A stretch of DNA of 22,608 nucleotides. Origin: a virus. The translations under genes were made by a program, and so were the position numbers. The stretch covers positions 1-22,608 of IMG/VR virus record IMGVR_UViG_3300042691_005865. One strand, 5' to 3'. Under the pieces are notes generated by a model. The model searched no databases, was not told the DNA's origin, and saw nothing but the letters and a program-made list of their open reading frames with translations. Positions 1-8,000 of the stretch are shown here, piece after piece; the stretch's first letter is position 1, and the number at the start of each line of letters is the position of its first letter.

Positions 1-1676
1 GCTTCGATGGGCAAGGCAATATCATTGCGGAGGTGCCACAGAAAGCACCTAGAGATACATTGGTTCAAGGCCCAGGTTTTGGCATGACCCCAGCGCCAAC
101 AGGTGGTCAGCTGTTACCTGCTTTGCCGTCTGTTACGCCTCAACCTGTAGGCCCACTTCCAGGTTTGCGTCCAGAGGTGACGGGCTTACCAGGGCTAGCT
201 CCTATATCTGGTGGATTGCCTGGGCTTGCGCCAGTACAGGGTGCTCTGCCTGGAGTCTCTTATACTGCTCCTACCGGATTGCCTGCGTTAGCTCCTACGC
301 CAACAACTGGACTTCCAGGATTAAATATTGTCGGCCCCGAGCAATTGCCAGGGTTGCCAACACCTGTGCAGCCTGAGTTGCCGCGTATATCGCCTATTGC
401 TCAAGTAGGCCCAGCATTAGGGCCTACAGCGCAAATGGCAGGAGCGTTAGCGCCTACAGCACAGATGGGGCCAGCATTGGGCCCTGTATTGCCAACAGAT
501 TTGCCTACAATCGGCGCAAATATACAGCAGGACTCTTTGTTCCAAGCGCTTAAGCGCGAGGCTATAGGCGGCATTGAAGCCTCAGCAGCGGCACGCGGAA
601 AACTGTTTAGTGGCACTACACCTCAGGCCATTGCTGAGCGCGTACAAAACCTTGCGCTGGCGCGTGCTGGTGACATTCAAGCTCAAAACATTGCCGCACG
701 TCAGCAGTTAATGGGTGAGGCTCAACAGCAGTTTGGTCAACAGCTTGCAGCTAGACAGCTTGGCGGTGCTGAAGCAGAGCGTCTTTTCTCCCAACAAATT
801 GCAGCGCAAGGCATGGCAGGCACAGAGGCCGAGCGCCTTTTTGCGCAGCAACTTGCCGCCCGCCAGCTTGGTGGTGCCGAGGCCGAGCGTGCGTTTGCCC
901 AACAGGTGCAAGCGCGTCAGATTGCAGGAGCAGAAGGCGGTCAAGCATTCCAGCAGGCCCTCGCGTTGCGTGAATTGGCAGGCTCAGAAGCGGCACGTCA
1001 GTTTGGGCAGCAATTGGCTGCACGCCAGCAACTTATGGGCGAAGGCGGTCAAGTATTTGGTGAGACCGTTACCGCTCGACAGCTTGGCAGTGCCGAGGCT
1101 CAACAAGCATTTGCGCAACAAATGGCACTACGTCAGCTTGCCGGTGCAGAGGTTGGCGATGTGTTTGGTCGCAGCCTTGCGGCTCGTCAATTGGCAGGCG
1201 CAGAAGCTGGAGACATATTTGGTCGAAGCTTGGCAGCGCAGCAACAGGCGGCAGCGTTACAAGGTCAGACCTTTGGTCAAAGCTTAGCAGCGCGTCAGGC
1301 GCTATTGGCTCAACAGCAGCAACAGCAAGCCACAGCTATGGCGTTACGCAGTCAGTTGATAGGCGAGCGTGGGACGCTGTTTGGGCAAGAGCTTGCGGCG
1401 CGTCAGGCATTGCTTGGCGAGCGCATCGGCGAGCAAGAGCGTCAATACCAGCAGCTTTTCAATCTCGCTCAGCTTGGTCAGGCGGCGGCAGCAGGCCAAG
1501 CGGCAGGCATACAGTCGGCAGCTGGAAACATTGGCGGTTTGCTGGGGCAGCAAGCAAATGCATTGGCAGCAGCACAGGTTGGCGCTGCAAACGCTCAGTC
1601 TCAAATGTTCCAAGGTCTGCTAGGCGCTGGCGCTACATTGGGCGCAGCAGGTCTTATTGGCGGCAAATTTGGTTAA
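1..1676 (+). CDS. Repeat-rich putative internal virion (ejection) protein, 5'-partial
   Basis: The reading frame is open to the left edge (codons from base 3 read FDGQGNIIAE before the GTG at 33), so the GTG is probably an internal valine and the true start lies outside the window. Numbering from that valine, residues 41-153 are degenerate Pro/Leu/Gly repeats of about 10 residues (GLPGLAP type, then GPALGPTAQM type). Residues 221-472 form 14 consecutive 18-residue units close to AARQLGGAEAERLFAQQL. The C-terminus is Gly/Ala rich and ends GLIGGKFG. No enzymatic motif is visible. Eighteen residues equal five alpha-helical turns, so a very long helix or helical bundle is expected. Position directly upstream of two other large Ala/Gln-rich proteins and a tail fibre suggests a virion or DNA-ejection protein; that role is inference. 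Repeat copies differ mostly at silent sites, so they are old and kept at protein level. Confidence 0.75.
   Translation, partial: FDGQGNIIAEVPQKAPRDTLVQGPGFGMTPAPTGGQLLPALPSVTPQPVGPLPGLRPEVTGLPGLAPISGGLPGLAPVQGALPGVSYTAPTGLPALAPTPTTGLPGLNIVGPEQLPGLPTPVQPELPRISPIAQVGPALGPTAQMAGALAPTAQMGPALGPVLPTDLPTIGANIQQDSLFQALKREAIGGIEASAAARGKLFSGTTPQAIAERVQNLALARAGDIQAQNIAARQQLMGEAQQQFGQQLAARQLGGAEAERLFSQQIAAQGMAGTEAERLFAQQLAARQLGGAEAERAFAQQVQARQIAGAEGGQAFQQALALRELAGSEAARQFGQQLAARQQLMGEGGQVFGETVTARQLGSAEAQQAFAQQMALRQLAGAEVGDVFGRSLAARQLAGAEAGDIFGRSLAAQQQAAALQGQTFGQSLAARQALLAQQQQQQATAMALRSQLIGERGTLFGQELAARQALLGERIGEQERQYQQLFNLAQLGQAAAAGQAAGIQSAAGNIGGLLGQQANALAAAQVGAANAQSQMFQGLLGAGATLGAAGLIGGKFG
693..1448 (+). 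repeat. 14 x 54-bp coding repeat (18-residue helical units)
   Basis: Fourteen units in uninterrupted register, each 54 bp, encode the motif (A)ARQLxGAEAxxxFxQxL. Phe at unit position 14 and Leu/Ile/Val/Met at position 18 are the best kept, with Arg-Gln at 3-4. Units diverge strongly in DNA sequence, so this is not a recent slippage array. Confidence 0.85.
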
Positions 1677-1686
1677 GAGGTAAGAA

Positions 1687-3036
1687 ATGGCAATCGACCC
1701 AAATATACCTTTGATGGCTAGAGGCATAGATTTAGGCCAAGTATTAACGACTGGCTTGCAAGGCGCTCAGTCAATCATGGCTATGCAGCAAATGCAGGAA
1801 GAGGCTAGACGTCGCAGACTTATGGCCCCCTACGAAGAGCAATTGGCAAAGCTAAAGCTCGAAGCTGCACCTATTGAATTGGAAGAAAAAAGACTTTCCA
1901 ATCAAGAAAAGATGCAGCTTATGGGTATCCGTGGAAATTACATGGTTGCTCAAAAATTAACGCCATTAATTGCTCAAGGAAAATATGACGAAGCAATTAA
2001 AGTGGCAGAAAAAAGCAAACTTTTTGCAGATGATCAAACTAAGCAAACTATTGTATCCATGCTTAAAAACAAGGATGCCGTAGGGCTAGTATCTGCTATT
2101 ACGTCAGCAGAAAGTGACGCACTCAATTTCGGCGTTATAAAGCCTAAAGAGGCCACGGATGTTAGAACTGCGTTAGAGAAAAACGCAGAAGCAGCAGGTT
2201 TTACGCCTGGAACACCAGAGTTTAGGCAGTTTGTGCGTGAGCAAATGGCAAAGCCAAGAGGCACACAAGTTACTGTAACTCAAGGAATGCAAGATTTGCC
2301 AGCAGCAGTACAGACCAAAATAAATGATTTGTATGATGGTGCTGCTAAATCAGAACTTAGTTCATCAAATTATTTAGACCTTGCTAACCGCATAGGCGCT
2401 ACTCAATTTGGAACAAGTGGCGTTGCTGCTCAAGTTAAAGACTTTTTTGTTAATGCTGTAGGCGGCGATGATGCCGAAACGGTATTGCGACAAGAATTTA
2501 CTAGAGCAAGAAACTCTGAAGTAATAAAAGCTATGCCTCCTGGACCGCAAACTGACAAAGACGTAGCCATATTTTCTGAAGGCATTGAAAAAGCATGGGC
2601 ATCGCCTCAGCGTTTGCAAGCGTTTTTGCGTGGCGCTGCAAAAGTAGAGTCGATTCAATCTCAAATTAATACGGCTAAGGCCGATTGGTTAAGTACTAAT
2701 CGCAGCCTATCACGTGCAAAAGAAGCGTTTACATCGGGCAATTATGACGTTGCTAAAGGCGAATCATTTTTAGATTTGCAGCGTAGAATTGTAAAAGCAC
2801 AAAACGAAATTTTTTCACAGCAAAGCATGTTCCCTGTTACGCCTCAATCGCCAAGACCACAGCAAGGCATGGCTACACAAGAAATTGGCATGGACGTGCT
2901 TAATCTGAACGAATTTGGCCCTGGGCCTACTAACGCGCCTCTACCTGTGCCAACAGGAGCGGCACCAGCTGCTATGTCTGCACCAGCGGCTACAACTGGG
3001 TTTAAGCTTCTAAATAAAAAACGAATAGGGCAATGA
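1687..3036 (+). CDS. Putative virion protein, function unknown (449 aa)
   Basis: The start is ATG at 1687 with an AAGAGG/GGTAAG ribosome site overlapping the upstream stop codon. Residues about 10-80 are Gln/Met/Glu/Arg rich and strongly helical (MAMQQMQEEARRRR), a coiled-coil-like stretch. The middle is mixed helical with no recognised motif, and the last 60 residues are Pro/Ala/Thr rich and probably disordered. No signal peptide or transmembrane segment is obvious. It sits between two other large structural-looking genes with 10-bp gaps, so they are likely one late transcript. By position, size and composition it resembles the internal or ejection proteins encoded beside the fibre gene in podovirus-like phages; I do not recognise a named family. 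Confidence 0.7.
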   Translation: MAIDPNIPLMARGIDLGQVLTTGLQGAQSIMAMQQMQEEARRRRLMAPYEEQLAKLKLEAAPIELEEKRLSNQEKMQLMGIRGNYMVAQKLTPLIAQGKYDEAIKVAEKSKLFADDQTKQTIVSMLKNKDAVGLVSAITSAESDALNFGVIKPKEATDVRTALEKNAEAAGFTPGTPEFRQFVREQMAKPRGTQVTVTQGMQDLPAAVQTKINDLYDGAAKSELSSSNYLDLANRIGATQFGTSGVAAQVKDFFVNAVGGDDAETVLRQEFTRARNSEVIKAMPPGPQTDKDVAIFSEGIEKAWASPQRLQAFLRGAAKVESIQSQINTAKADWLSTNRSLSRAKEAFTSGNYDVAKGESFLDLQRRIVKAQNEIFSQQSMFPVTPQSPRPQQGMATQEIGMDVLNLNEFGPGPTNAPLPVPTGAAPAAMSAPAATTGFKLLNKKRIGQ

Positions 3037-3045
3037 GGAAACATC

Positions 3046-4938
3046 ATGGCAGAAGCTAAGAAAAAGCCCAAAAACGTCATCTATGAAGTCATGGCCCCCG
3101 ATGGGAAAACCCTTCTTGAAATTGAGGGACCAGAGGGTGCTAGTGAGCAGCAAGTATTGCAGGCCGCATCTGGTTTGTACCGCCAGCAATTGCAAAGTTT
3201 AGCGGCTACCACGGATGTGCCTGTTCTTGATCAATTTGGGCAAGTGGTACAGCCGCCACAAGTGCAGCCTAGACCATTAACCATCGGCGAACGCTTAACA
3301 GGTGCTGCCGAAACAGCAGGCACACTAATAAGCGGCGTTCCTGCTGCTATTGGTCAAGTTGGTGGGACCCTTGGCGCTCTTGCAGCTGCTGGTGTGAGAG
3401 GTGAGATAGGCTCACCAGAAGCCGCTAGATTGGCGCAAGAGGTCGCTATGCAGCAGGCCCAACGTCAGCTATACATGCCACAAACACAAGCTGGTCAGCA
3501 GATGGTACAGGCTGTAGGGCAAGCGGCAGAACTAGTGCCTCCATTTTTGCCCATGGCGGCAGAATTGCAGGCAGCTAGTAGATTTGCTGGTCCTGCGGCT
3601 ATGCAGGCTCCAATGGCAACTAGGCGAGCGGCAGAGCAGGCGGCAGCTGGCGTACAAGGCGCTGCGCAAGAAGTTGCTCAAGAAGCTAGAGCTGTTGGGC
3701 AAGGATTGGCAAGAATAGCAACTGAGCCAACACCTCAGCAGCAAGCTATTATCCAGACGATAAAGCAAGATCCTTATAATACTGACGTTGTTAGTTATCA
3801 GCTTGTTGGCAACAAATTAAAAGCTGATAAACCAGCTAACGAAGCCATTAAACAAGGATGGAAAGAAGGTGCTGTTGCAGCTATTAAAGCATCGTCTGAC
3901 GAAGACCGTATAAGAATGCAAAAAATGCTTGACGTTTACAAGCAAGGCAAAAAGGACGAAAGATTTAGAGCGCTGAATCGTCCTGCTGACATTCTTGGAG
4001 AATCATTGAACAATAGAATTCAATTCTTGAATAACACAAGAAAACGAGCAGGAAAAGATATAGAGCGCATAGCAAAAGAACAACTTAGAGGTAAAAGTGT
4101 AAATTACGCTCCAGCAATAGATCAGTTTATTTCTGATCTTAATGAAATAAATGTTGGCGTTGTAATGGGCCAAGATGGTATTGCAAGAGCCGTATTAAGA
4201 GGTTCAGATATTGAAGGTGATACGCAGGCTCAAAAAATAATTAATTCAACGCTGAAACGACTTAGCACTGAAGCGCCACCTGATGCTTATGGCGTTCATA
4301 CTGCAAAACGATTTATAGATACGCAAGTTGATTATGGAAAGCGTAACAATAAAAACCCTTTAACAAGGCAAGCAGAAAACATATTAAAAAACTTAAGACG
4401 TAATCTGAATCAAACCTTAAATGCTGAATTTAGTGATTATGGCGCGGCCAACACAAAGTATTATGAAACGAAACAAGCCTTAGATAACATGCAAGATGCT
4501 GTAGGGTCAAAACTTGATTTTGATAGCCCTAATGCTGCTGCTGCATTTGGCACAGCAAGTCGCAGAATACTTAGCAATTACGCATCAAGAGTGAACTTGA
4601 TTGATAGTCTTGATGAAACAAATAGAATTGTTAACAAATACGGAATGAAGACAAACGACGATATTGTTAATCAGCTAATATTTGTTAATGAATTAGATAG
4701 AATGTTCGGTGCTCCTGCTGATATGACGTTTAAAGGCCAAATTTCACAAGCTATTGAAACAGGCTTGGATGTAGCAAGAGGCAATTTGGCTCAACGGGCA
4801 ATGGATTTAATGGCGCAAGGTGCTGAGCGTATGCGTGGCATAAACGAAGAAAACGCCATAAAAGAAATTGAAAAGATACTCGCAAGAAGGAAGGCTGTAA
4901 CGCCTGGAACTTCAATGGCGATTTCGCCAAACAGATAA
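3046..4938 (+). CDS. Putative internal virion/ejection protein (630 aa)
   Basis: The start is ATG at 3046 with GAGGAAA 5-10 bases upstream. Residues about 12-45 (VMAPDGKTLLEIEGPEGASE and on) match a short beta-rich N-terminal module often seen on phage virion proteins, where it precedes a variable body. Residues about 80-235 are Ala/Gly/Gln rich with low-charge stretches (around LISGVPAAIGQVGGTLGALA) that could associate with membranes, followed by long helical Ala-rich repeats. Residues 240-610 are Lys/Asn/Asp rich and mostly helical. No lytic transglycosylase or peptidase motif is visible. A role as an inner-core protein that enters the cell envelope on infection is inferred from composition and from the neighbours on both sides. 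Confidence 0.7.
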   Translation: MAEAKKKPKNVIYEVMAPDGKTLLEIEGPEGASEQQVLQAASGLYRQQLQSLAATTDVPVLDQFGQVVQPPQVQPRPLTIGERLTGAAETAGTLISGVPAAIGQVGGTLGALAAAGVRGEIGSPEAARLAQEVAMQQAQRQLYMPQTQAGQQMVQAVGQAAELVPPFLPMAAELQAASRFAGPAAMQAPMATRRAAEQAAAGVQGAAQEVAQEARAVGQGLARIATEPTPQQQAIIQTIKQDPYNTDVVSYQLVGNKLKADKPANEAIKQGWKEGAVAAIKASSDEDRIRMQKMLDVYKQGKKDERFRALNRPADILGESLNNRIQFLNNTRKRAGKDIERIAKEQLRGKSVNYAPAIDQFISDLNEINVGVVMGQDGIARAVLRGSDIEGDTQAQKIINSTLKRLSTEAPPDAYGVHTAKRFIDTQVDYGKRNNKNPLTRQAENILKNLRRNLNQTLNAEFSDYGAANTKYYETKQALDNMQDAVGSKLDFDSPNAAAAFGTASRRILSNYASRVNLIDSLDETNRIVNKYGMKTNDDIVNQLIFVNELDRMFGAPADMTFKGQISQAIETGLDVARGNLAQRAMDLMAQGAERMRGINEENAIKEIEKILARRKAVTPGTSMAISPNR

Positions 4939-4955
4939 CATATTTGGAGTAGCAG

Positions 4956-6326
4956 ATGGCTTACCTACCGCTTATAAACGTAGTTCCTCAATTTTTCGAC
5001 AACCTAGGCGACCCCTTAGTCGGCGGTACGCTCAATGCTTATGTGGCAGGCACCAGCACGCCCACTAATATGTATTCAGATATTAGCGGTACCGTAGCAG
5101 GCACTAGCGTTACGCTGGATTCCAGGGGCGAGCCCACAACCATTAAAATGATATGGCTGGATACAAGTATCAGCTATAAATTTATTCTTAAAGACTCTAG
5201 CGGCACCACAATATGGACTGAGGATAATATTTCAGTAACAGGGGTTGCTGATGGCTCAATAACATCTGCAAAGCTTGCTAATGATGCTGTGACAACGGCA
5301 AAAATAGCAAGTAGCGCTGTGACCACTGCAAAGATTGCAGATGGAGCGGTAACACCATCAAAACTACAAAACAGCGGCTATGAGCTTGGTTCTCGCAACA
5401 AAATAATGAATGGCTCAATGATAGTCGCTCAGAGAGGAACGAGTTTTACAAGTCTCACTGGCGCTAACAGTTATACATTAGACCGTTGGTATTACGGTGG
5501 GAGTGGTTCAGGCGTTGTTACGGTATCACAAAATTCTGATGTTCCTAGCAGTGCTAGCGAGTTTCAATATTCTTTAAGAATTGCCGTAACAACTGCTGAC
5601 ACAAGCATTGGTGCGGGTGATTTTTCTGCTATTAGACAACTAATAGAAGGGTTCCAGGTACGTGATTTAATAGGCAGAACGTTTACATTATCGTTTTGGG
5701 TTAGAAGCACAAAAACAGGGACGCATTGTGTATCTTTCAGAAATGGTGGCTCAAACCGATCATGGGTTTCGGAATATACTATTAATGCTGCTGACACATG
5801 GGAATTCAAAAGCGTAACAGTAACGGGCGGCCTTATTACTGCTGGCACTTGGTACTGGACTAGCGATATAGGGTTACAAGCAACGTGGGCTCTTGCTAAC
5901 TCTTCATCAAATCAAACATCAATGACAAATTCTTGGCAGACTGGAAATTACATAAGCACAGGTAACCAAGTTAACTGTTTAGATAGTACGTCTAATATTT
6001 TTGCGATTACGGGCGTACAGCTTGAAGCCGGAAGCAGTTATACGCCATTCGAGCATAGGCATTACGCTTTAGAGTTAACATTGGCTCAGCGCTATTATGA
6101 AACTCAAGACTATTACCCAATGCGAACAACTACTACGGGTATTGAAGCAATCACAAATAATCATGTTAGAAAACGTGCACAACCAACGTTTACAGCAACG
6201 CCAAACCAAGGGTCAGGGATTCAAATTTTTGGAAACTTAGACGGCTATCAGCAAGCGGCGACAAATACATTGGGTGGAACGGCTACGTGCATAATAAATT
6301 CAGAATTAACATTGGTGGGTATCTGA
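4956..6326 (+). CDS. Tail fibre / receptor-binding protein (456 aa)
   Basis: ATG at 4956 follows a GGAG ribosome site. Residues 1-95 form an N-terminal beta domain (MAYLPLINVVPQFFDNLGDP) typical of phage fibre proteins and probably the particle-attachment part. Residues 100-139 are four 10-residue repeats of the type AVTTAKIADG, a common fibre shaft motif. From residue 146 (GSRNKIMNGSMIVAQRG, then YTLDRWYY) the protein follows the carbohydrate-binding jelly-roll domain found in many fibres, ending near LEAGSSYTPFEHR. The C-terminal 90 residues differ from that core and may form the variable receptor-contact tip. The next gene starts two bases after the stop and looks like a fibre-associated partner. 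Receptor identity cannot be told from sequence. Confidence 0.88.
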   Translation: MAYLPLINVVPQFFDNLGDPLVGGTLNAYVAGTSTPTNMYSDISGTVAGTSVTLDSRGEPTTIKMIWLDTSISYKFILKDSSGTTIWTEDNISVTGVADGSITSAKLANDAVTTAKIASSAVTTAKIADGAVTPSKLQNSGYELGSRNKIMNGSMIVAQRGTSFTSLTGANSYTLDRWYYGGSGSGVVTVSQNSDVPSSASEFQYSLRIAVTTADTSIGAGDFSAIRQLIEGFQVRDLIGRTFTLSFWVRSTKTGTHCVSFRNGGSNRSWVSEYTINAADTWEFKSVTVTGGLITAGTWYWTSDIGLQATWALANSSSNQTSMTNSWQTGNYISTGNQVNCLDSTSNIFAITGVQLEAGSSYTPFEHRHYALELTLAQRYYETQDYYPMRTTTTGIEAITNNHVRKRAQPTFTATPNQGSGIQIFGNLDGYQQAATNTLGGTATCIINSELTLVGI

Positions 6327-6327
6327 T

Positions 6328-6621
6328 ATGTATAAGCTAACGCATTTGCCAGCAATACTTAGATTATCTGACAACGCTTTAATTGGAATGTCGGAAGAGA
6401 ATTATGATTACCGCGATTATTTAGCGTGGGTAGCTAAAGGTAACACTCCACTTCCTGCCGACCCTATTCCTAATCCGCGTATCGCAGAAATCCATGCTGA
6501 ACTACAATTGATAGATATGAAATCCATACGTGCGCTGCGAGAAGGCGACTCTGCCAGGATTGCAGCGTTAGAAACACAGGCGGAAACGTTACGAGTCGAA
6601 CTTAGGAGTCTTGCACAATGA
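6328..6621 (+). CDS. Probable tail-fibre-associated protein (97 aa)
   Basis: A small protein with an N-terminal segment (residues 1-50) containing a YDYRDYLAWVAKGNTPLPAD motif, familiar from small proteins encoded right after phage fibre genes and often called fibre-assembly or fibre-associated proteins. Residues 50-97 form a charged amphipathic helix with coiled-coil character. Start ATG lies one base after the fibre stop, and its own stop overlaps the next start (ATGA), so translation is likely coupled. A chaperone role for the fibre is inferred from this position and the motif; catalytic residues are absent. Confidence 0.75.
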   Translation: MYKLTHLPAILRLSDNALIGMSEENYDYRDYLAWVAKGNTPLPADPIPNPRIAEIHAELQLIDMKSIRALREGDSARIAALETQAETLRVELRSLAQ

Positions 6622-6788
6622 TGAAGAACGGCAAAAAGGGCAAAATGCCTGCAATCATGATCGCTATCGCTATGCCTTCTAAAAAGCCTAAAACCAAGGC
6701 TGAAATGAAAAAGGAAGCAATGGAAGACAAAGCAGAGATGGCAGCATTGAAAGCCTACGCTAAGAAAACCAAGAAAAAGGGCAAGTAG
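6618..6788 (+). CDS. Small Lys-rich protein (56 aa), function unknown
   Basis: The protein opens with MMKNGKKGKMPAIMIAIAMP and then becomes almost wholly Lys/Ala/Met/Glu, ending KKTKKKGK. The start overlaps the upstream stop as ATGA, and AGGAG lies nine bases before it; a second ATG follows immediately. It is strongly basic, with one short hydrophobic patch at residues 10-19. Two more Lys-rich small proteins lie at 7437 and 7619. Possible roles are nucleic-acid binding or a packaged basic protein, but no family function is known to me. Existence is supported by tight packing between two plausible genes. Confidence 0.65.
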   Translation: MMKNGKKGKMPAIMIAIAMPSKKPKTKAEMKKEAMEDKAEMAALKAYAKKTKKKGK

Positions 6789-6790
6789 TT

Positions 6791-6961
6791 ATGAAAGAGT
6801 ACATCGCGGCACGACTCAAAGAACCATCCACCTGGCGCGGCTTGATTCTCTTGGCTACGGCTTGCGGTGTACCGATTGCGCCGCAGATGGGTGAAGCCAT
6901 CATTGCGATTGGCTTAGCCCTAGCTGGCGGTGTTGGCATTCTAACAGCAGACTCCAAATGA
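6791..6961 (+). CDS. Putative holin (56 aa, two membrane segments)
   Basis: Residues about 15-30 and 36-51 are hydrophobic, separated by a short Pro/Gln turn (APQMGE), with a charged N-terminus and a short TADSK tail. This is the size and topology of a small two-segment holin. Its stop codon overlaps the start of the endolysin gene (ATGA at 6958-6961), the usual arrangement of a lysis cassette. Holins form membrane lesions that release or activate the endolysin at the end of infection. The assignment rests on topology and position, since holins have little conserved sequence. Confidence 0.75.
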   Translation: MKEYIAARLKEPSTWRGLILLATACGVPIAPQMGEAIIAIGLALAGGVGILTADSK

Positions 6962-7401
6962 AAGCGCTACTAGAGCTCATTAAGAAGTATGAGGGGTGCC
7001 ATAGGCGTCAGGCTGACGGCACTCTGATTGCCTATAAATGCCCTGCGGGTGTATGGACCATTGGATGGGGGAGCACTGGTAGATACATCCGTGAGGGCAC
7101 CGTCTGGACCCAGCAAAAGGCCGATGAGCGCTTAGCCAAAGATGCACAGGTTGCCATTGATGCGGCTCTCAAAGCCTCGCCAATCCTGGCTGGCAAAGAG
7201 TGCAAGCTGGCGGCTATCTCGGATTTTATCTACAACTGTGGAGCTGGTGCGTATGCCGGTTCTACGCTCAAGAAGCGCGTTGATGCTGGTGACTGGATAT
7301 CGGCAGTGCATGAGATCAAGCGCTGGAACAAGGCTGGCGGCAAGGTGTTGCCAGGCTTGACCAAACGGCGCGAAGATGAGGCGCAATTGCTGCAAAAGTA
7401 G
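6958..7401 (+). CDS. Endolysin, T4/P22-type lysozyme (GH24, 147 aa)
   Basis: A phage muramidase that cleaves the MurNAc-GlcNAc bond of peptidoglycan. Catalytic Glu12 lies in KKYEGC; Cys28 and Thr34 keep the C-x5-T spacing of the family in CPAGVWTIGWG, and the C-terminal half carries the expected ISDFIYNCGAGAYAGSTL and KAGGKVLPGLTKRR segments. Length is near the usual 145-165. Glu12 to Cys28 is 15 intervening residues where most relatives have about eight, because of a small insertion around HRRQADG. No signal-anchor segment is visible at the N-terminus (MKALLELIKKYEG), so export should depend on the upstream holin candidate, whose stop overlaps this start. Confidence 0.95.
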   Translation: MKALLELIKKYEGCHRRQADGTLIAYKCPAGVWTIGWGSTGRYIREGTVWTQQKADERLAKDAQVAIDAALKASPILAGKECKLAAISDFIYNCGAGAYAGSTLKKRVDAGDWISAVHEIKRWNKAGGKVLPGLTKRREDEAQLLQK

Positions 7402-7436
7402 GCTAATATAACATTATCAACTATGAGGATTGCCCC

Positions 7437-7622
7437 ATGCCGTTAAAGTCTGGAAAGTCTAAGAAAACCATCTCTAAAAACATTGGTGAAATGGTCGGCT
7501 CATTCAAAGAAACCGGCATGATTGGCACGTCCAAGCCTAAAAGCAAGAAGGCCGCTGTTAAACAAGCCGCTGCAATTGCTTATGACAAAGCGGGAAAGTC
7601 TCGCAAGAAAGGCATGAAATGA
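7437..7622 (+). CDS. Small basic phage protein (61 aa), DUF6496-like
   Basis: The protein starts MPLKSGKSKKTISKNIGEMV and ends with a Lys/Arg/Ala helix (AIAYDKAGKSRKK). The opening and the AIA-(x)-KAGKS ending resemble a widespread small phage family of unknown role (DUF6496-like by my recollection). ATG at 7437 has a TGAGGAT site about ten bases upstream. The 35-base gap before it holds an AT-rich stretch with TATAAC at 7407-7412, possibly a -10 element, but no convincing -35. The stop overlaps the next start (ATGA). Highly basic; nucleic-acid binding is a guess. Confidence 0.75.
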   Translation: MPLKSGKSKKTISKNIGEMVGSFKETGMIGTSKPKSKKAAVKQAAAIAYDKAGKSRKKGMK

Positions 7623-7765
7623 AGGGCCTGTACGCTAATATCCACGCTAAACGTAAGCGTATAGCTGAGGGCTCAGGCGAGAAAATGCGTAAGCCTGGGG
7701 CCAAAGGTGCGCCTACCGCTAAAGCGTTTAAGCAATCTGCAAAGACCGCCAAGAAAGGTACGTAG
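7619..7765 (+). CDS. Small basic phage protein (48 aa)
   Basis: The sequence begins MKGLYANIHAKRKRIAEGSG and continues with a Lys/Ala/Gly/Pro-rich tail (RKPGAKGAPTAK). This opening is familiar from many small phage proteins of unknown function. ATG at 7619 overlaps the upstream stop, with AAAGG seven bases before it, and its stop is one base before the next start. Basic and probably unstructured in its second half. The gene lies in a frame that excludes the longer upstream reading of the next gene, which fixes that gene's start at 7767. Confidence 0.7.
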   Translation: MKGLYANIHAKRKRIAEGSGEKMRKPGAKGAPTAKAFKQSAKTAKKGT

Positions 7766-7766
7766 C

Positions 7767-8000
7767 ATGGGCGAGAAAGCCGGTTACGATGGTCCAGAGC
7801 GTAGACACGCGCCCACTTTGACTGATGAGCAGATAGAACATATAGCTCAGCGTGCGGCAGAACTGGCCGTGCAGAAAATGACGACTGAGATTTACGCCTC
7901 GGTCGGCAAAAACATTCTGCACAAGCTTTTTTGGGCATTAGGCGTCATGGCCGCTGCTGTTACGATCGGTAACGTAAGCCTTAAAGAGCTTATTAAGTGA
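7767..8000 (+). CDS. Small protein with C-terminal membrane segment (77 aa)
   Basis: Residues 1-50 are hydrophilic (MGEKAGYDGPERRHAPTLTD, then an amphipathic helix), and residues about 54-70 (LFWALGVMAAAVTIGNV) form one transmembrane segment, followed by a short SLKELIK tail. The frame is open further left to 7707, but that would overlap the 48-residue gene; ATG at 7767 fits the operon. Proteins of this layout are common at the end of phage lysis cassettes and could be a second lysis membrane protein, but no spanin or lipobox signature is present. Its stop codon lies inside the 7993-8019 hairpin. Confidence 0.75.
   Translation: MGEKAGYDGPERRHAPTLTDEQIEHIAQRAAELAVQKMTTEIYASVGKNILHKLFWALGVMAAAVTIGNVSLKELIK

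Noticed and set aside
715-1287. Open frames on both strands across the first gene, including a 190-residue plus-strand frame
   Set aside because: They are side effects of the 54-bp coding repeat and its biased codons; the frame with phased 18-residue units is clearly the protein.
7402-7436. Promoter for the gene at 7437 based on TATAAC at 7407-7412
   Set aside because: No acceptable -35 at 16-18 bp spacing, and the gene can be read from the lysis operon.
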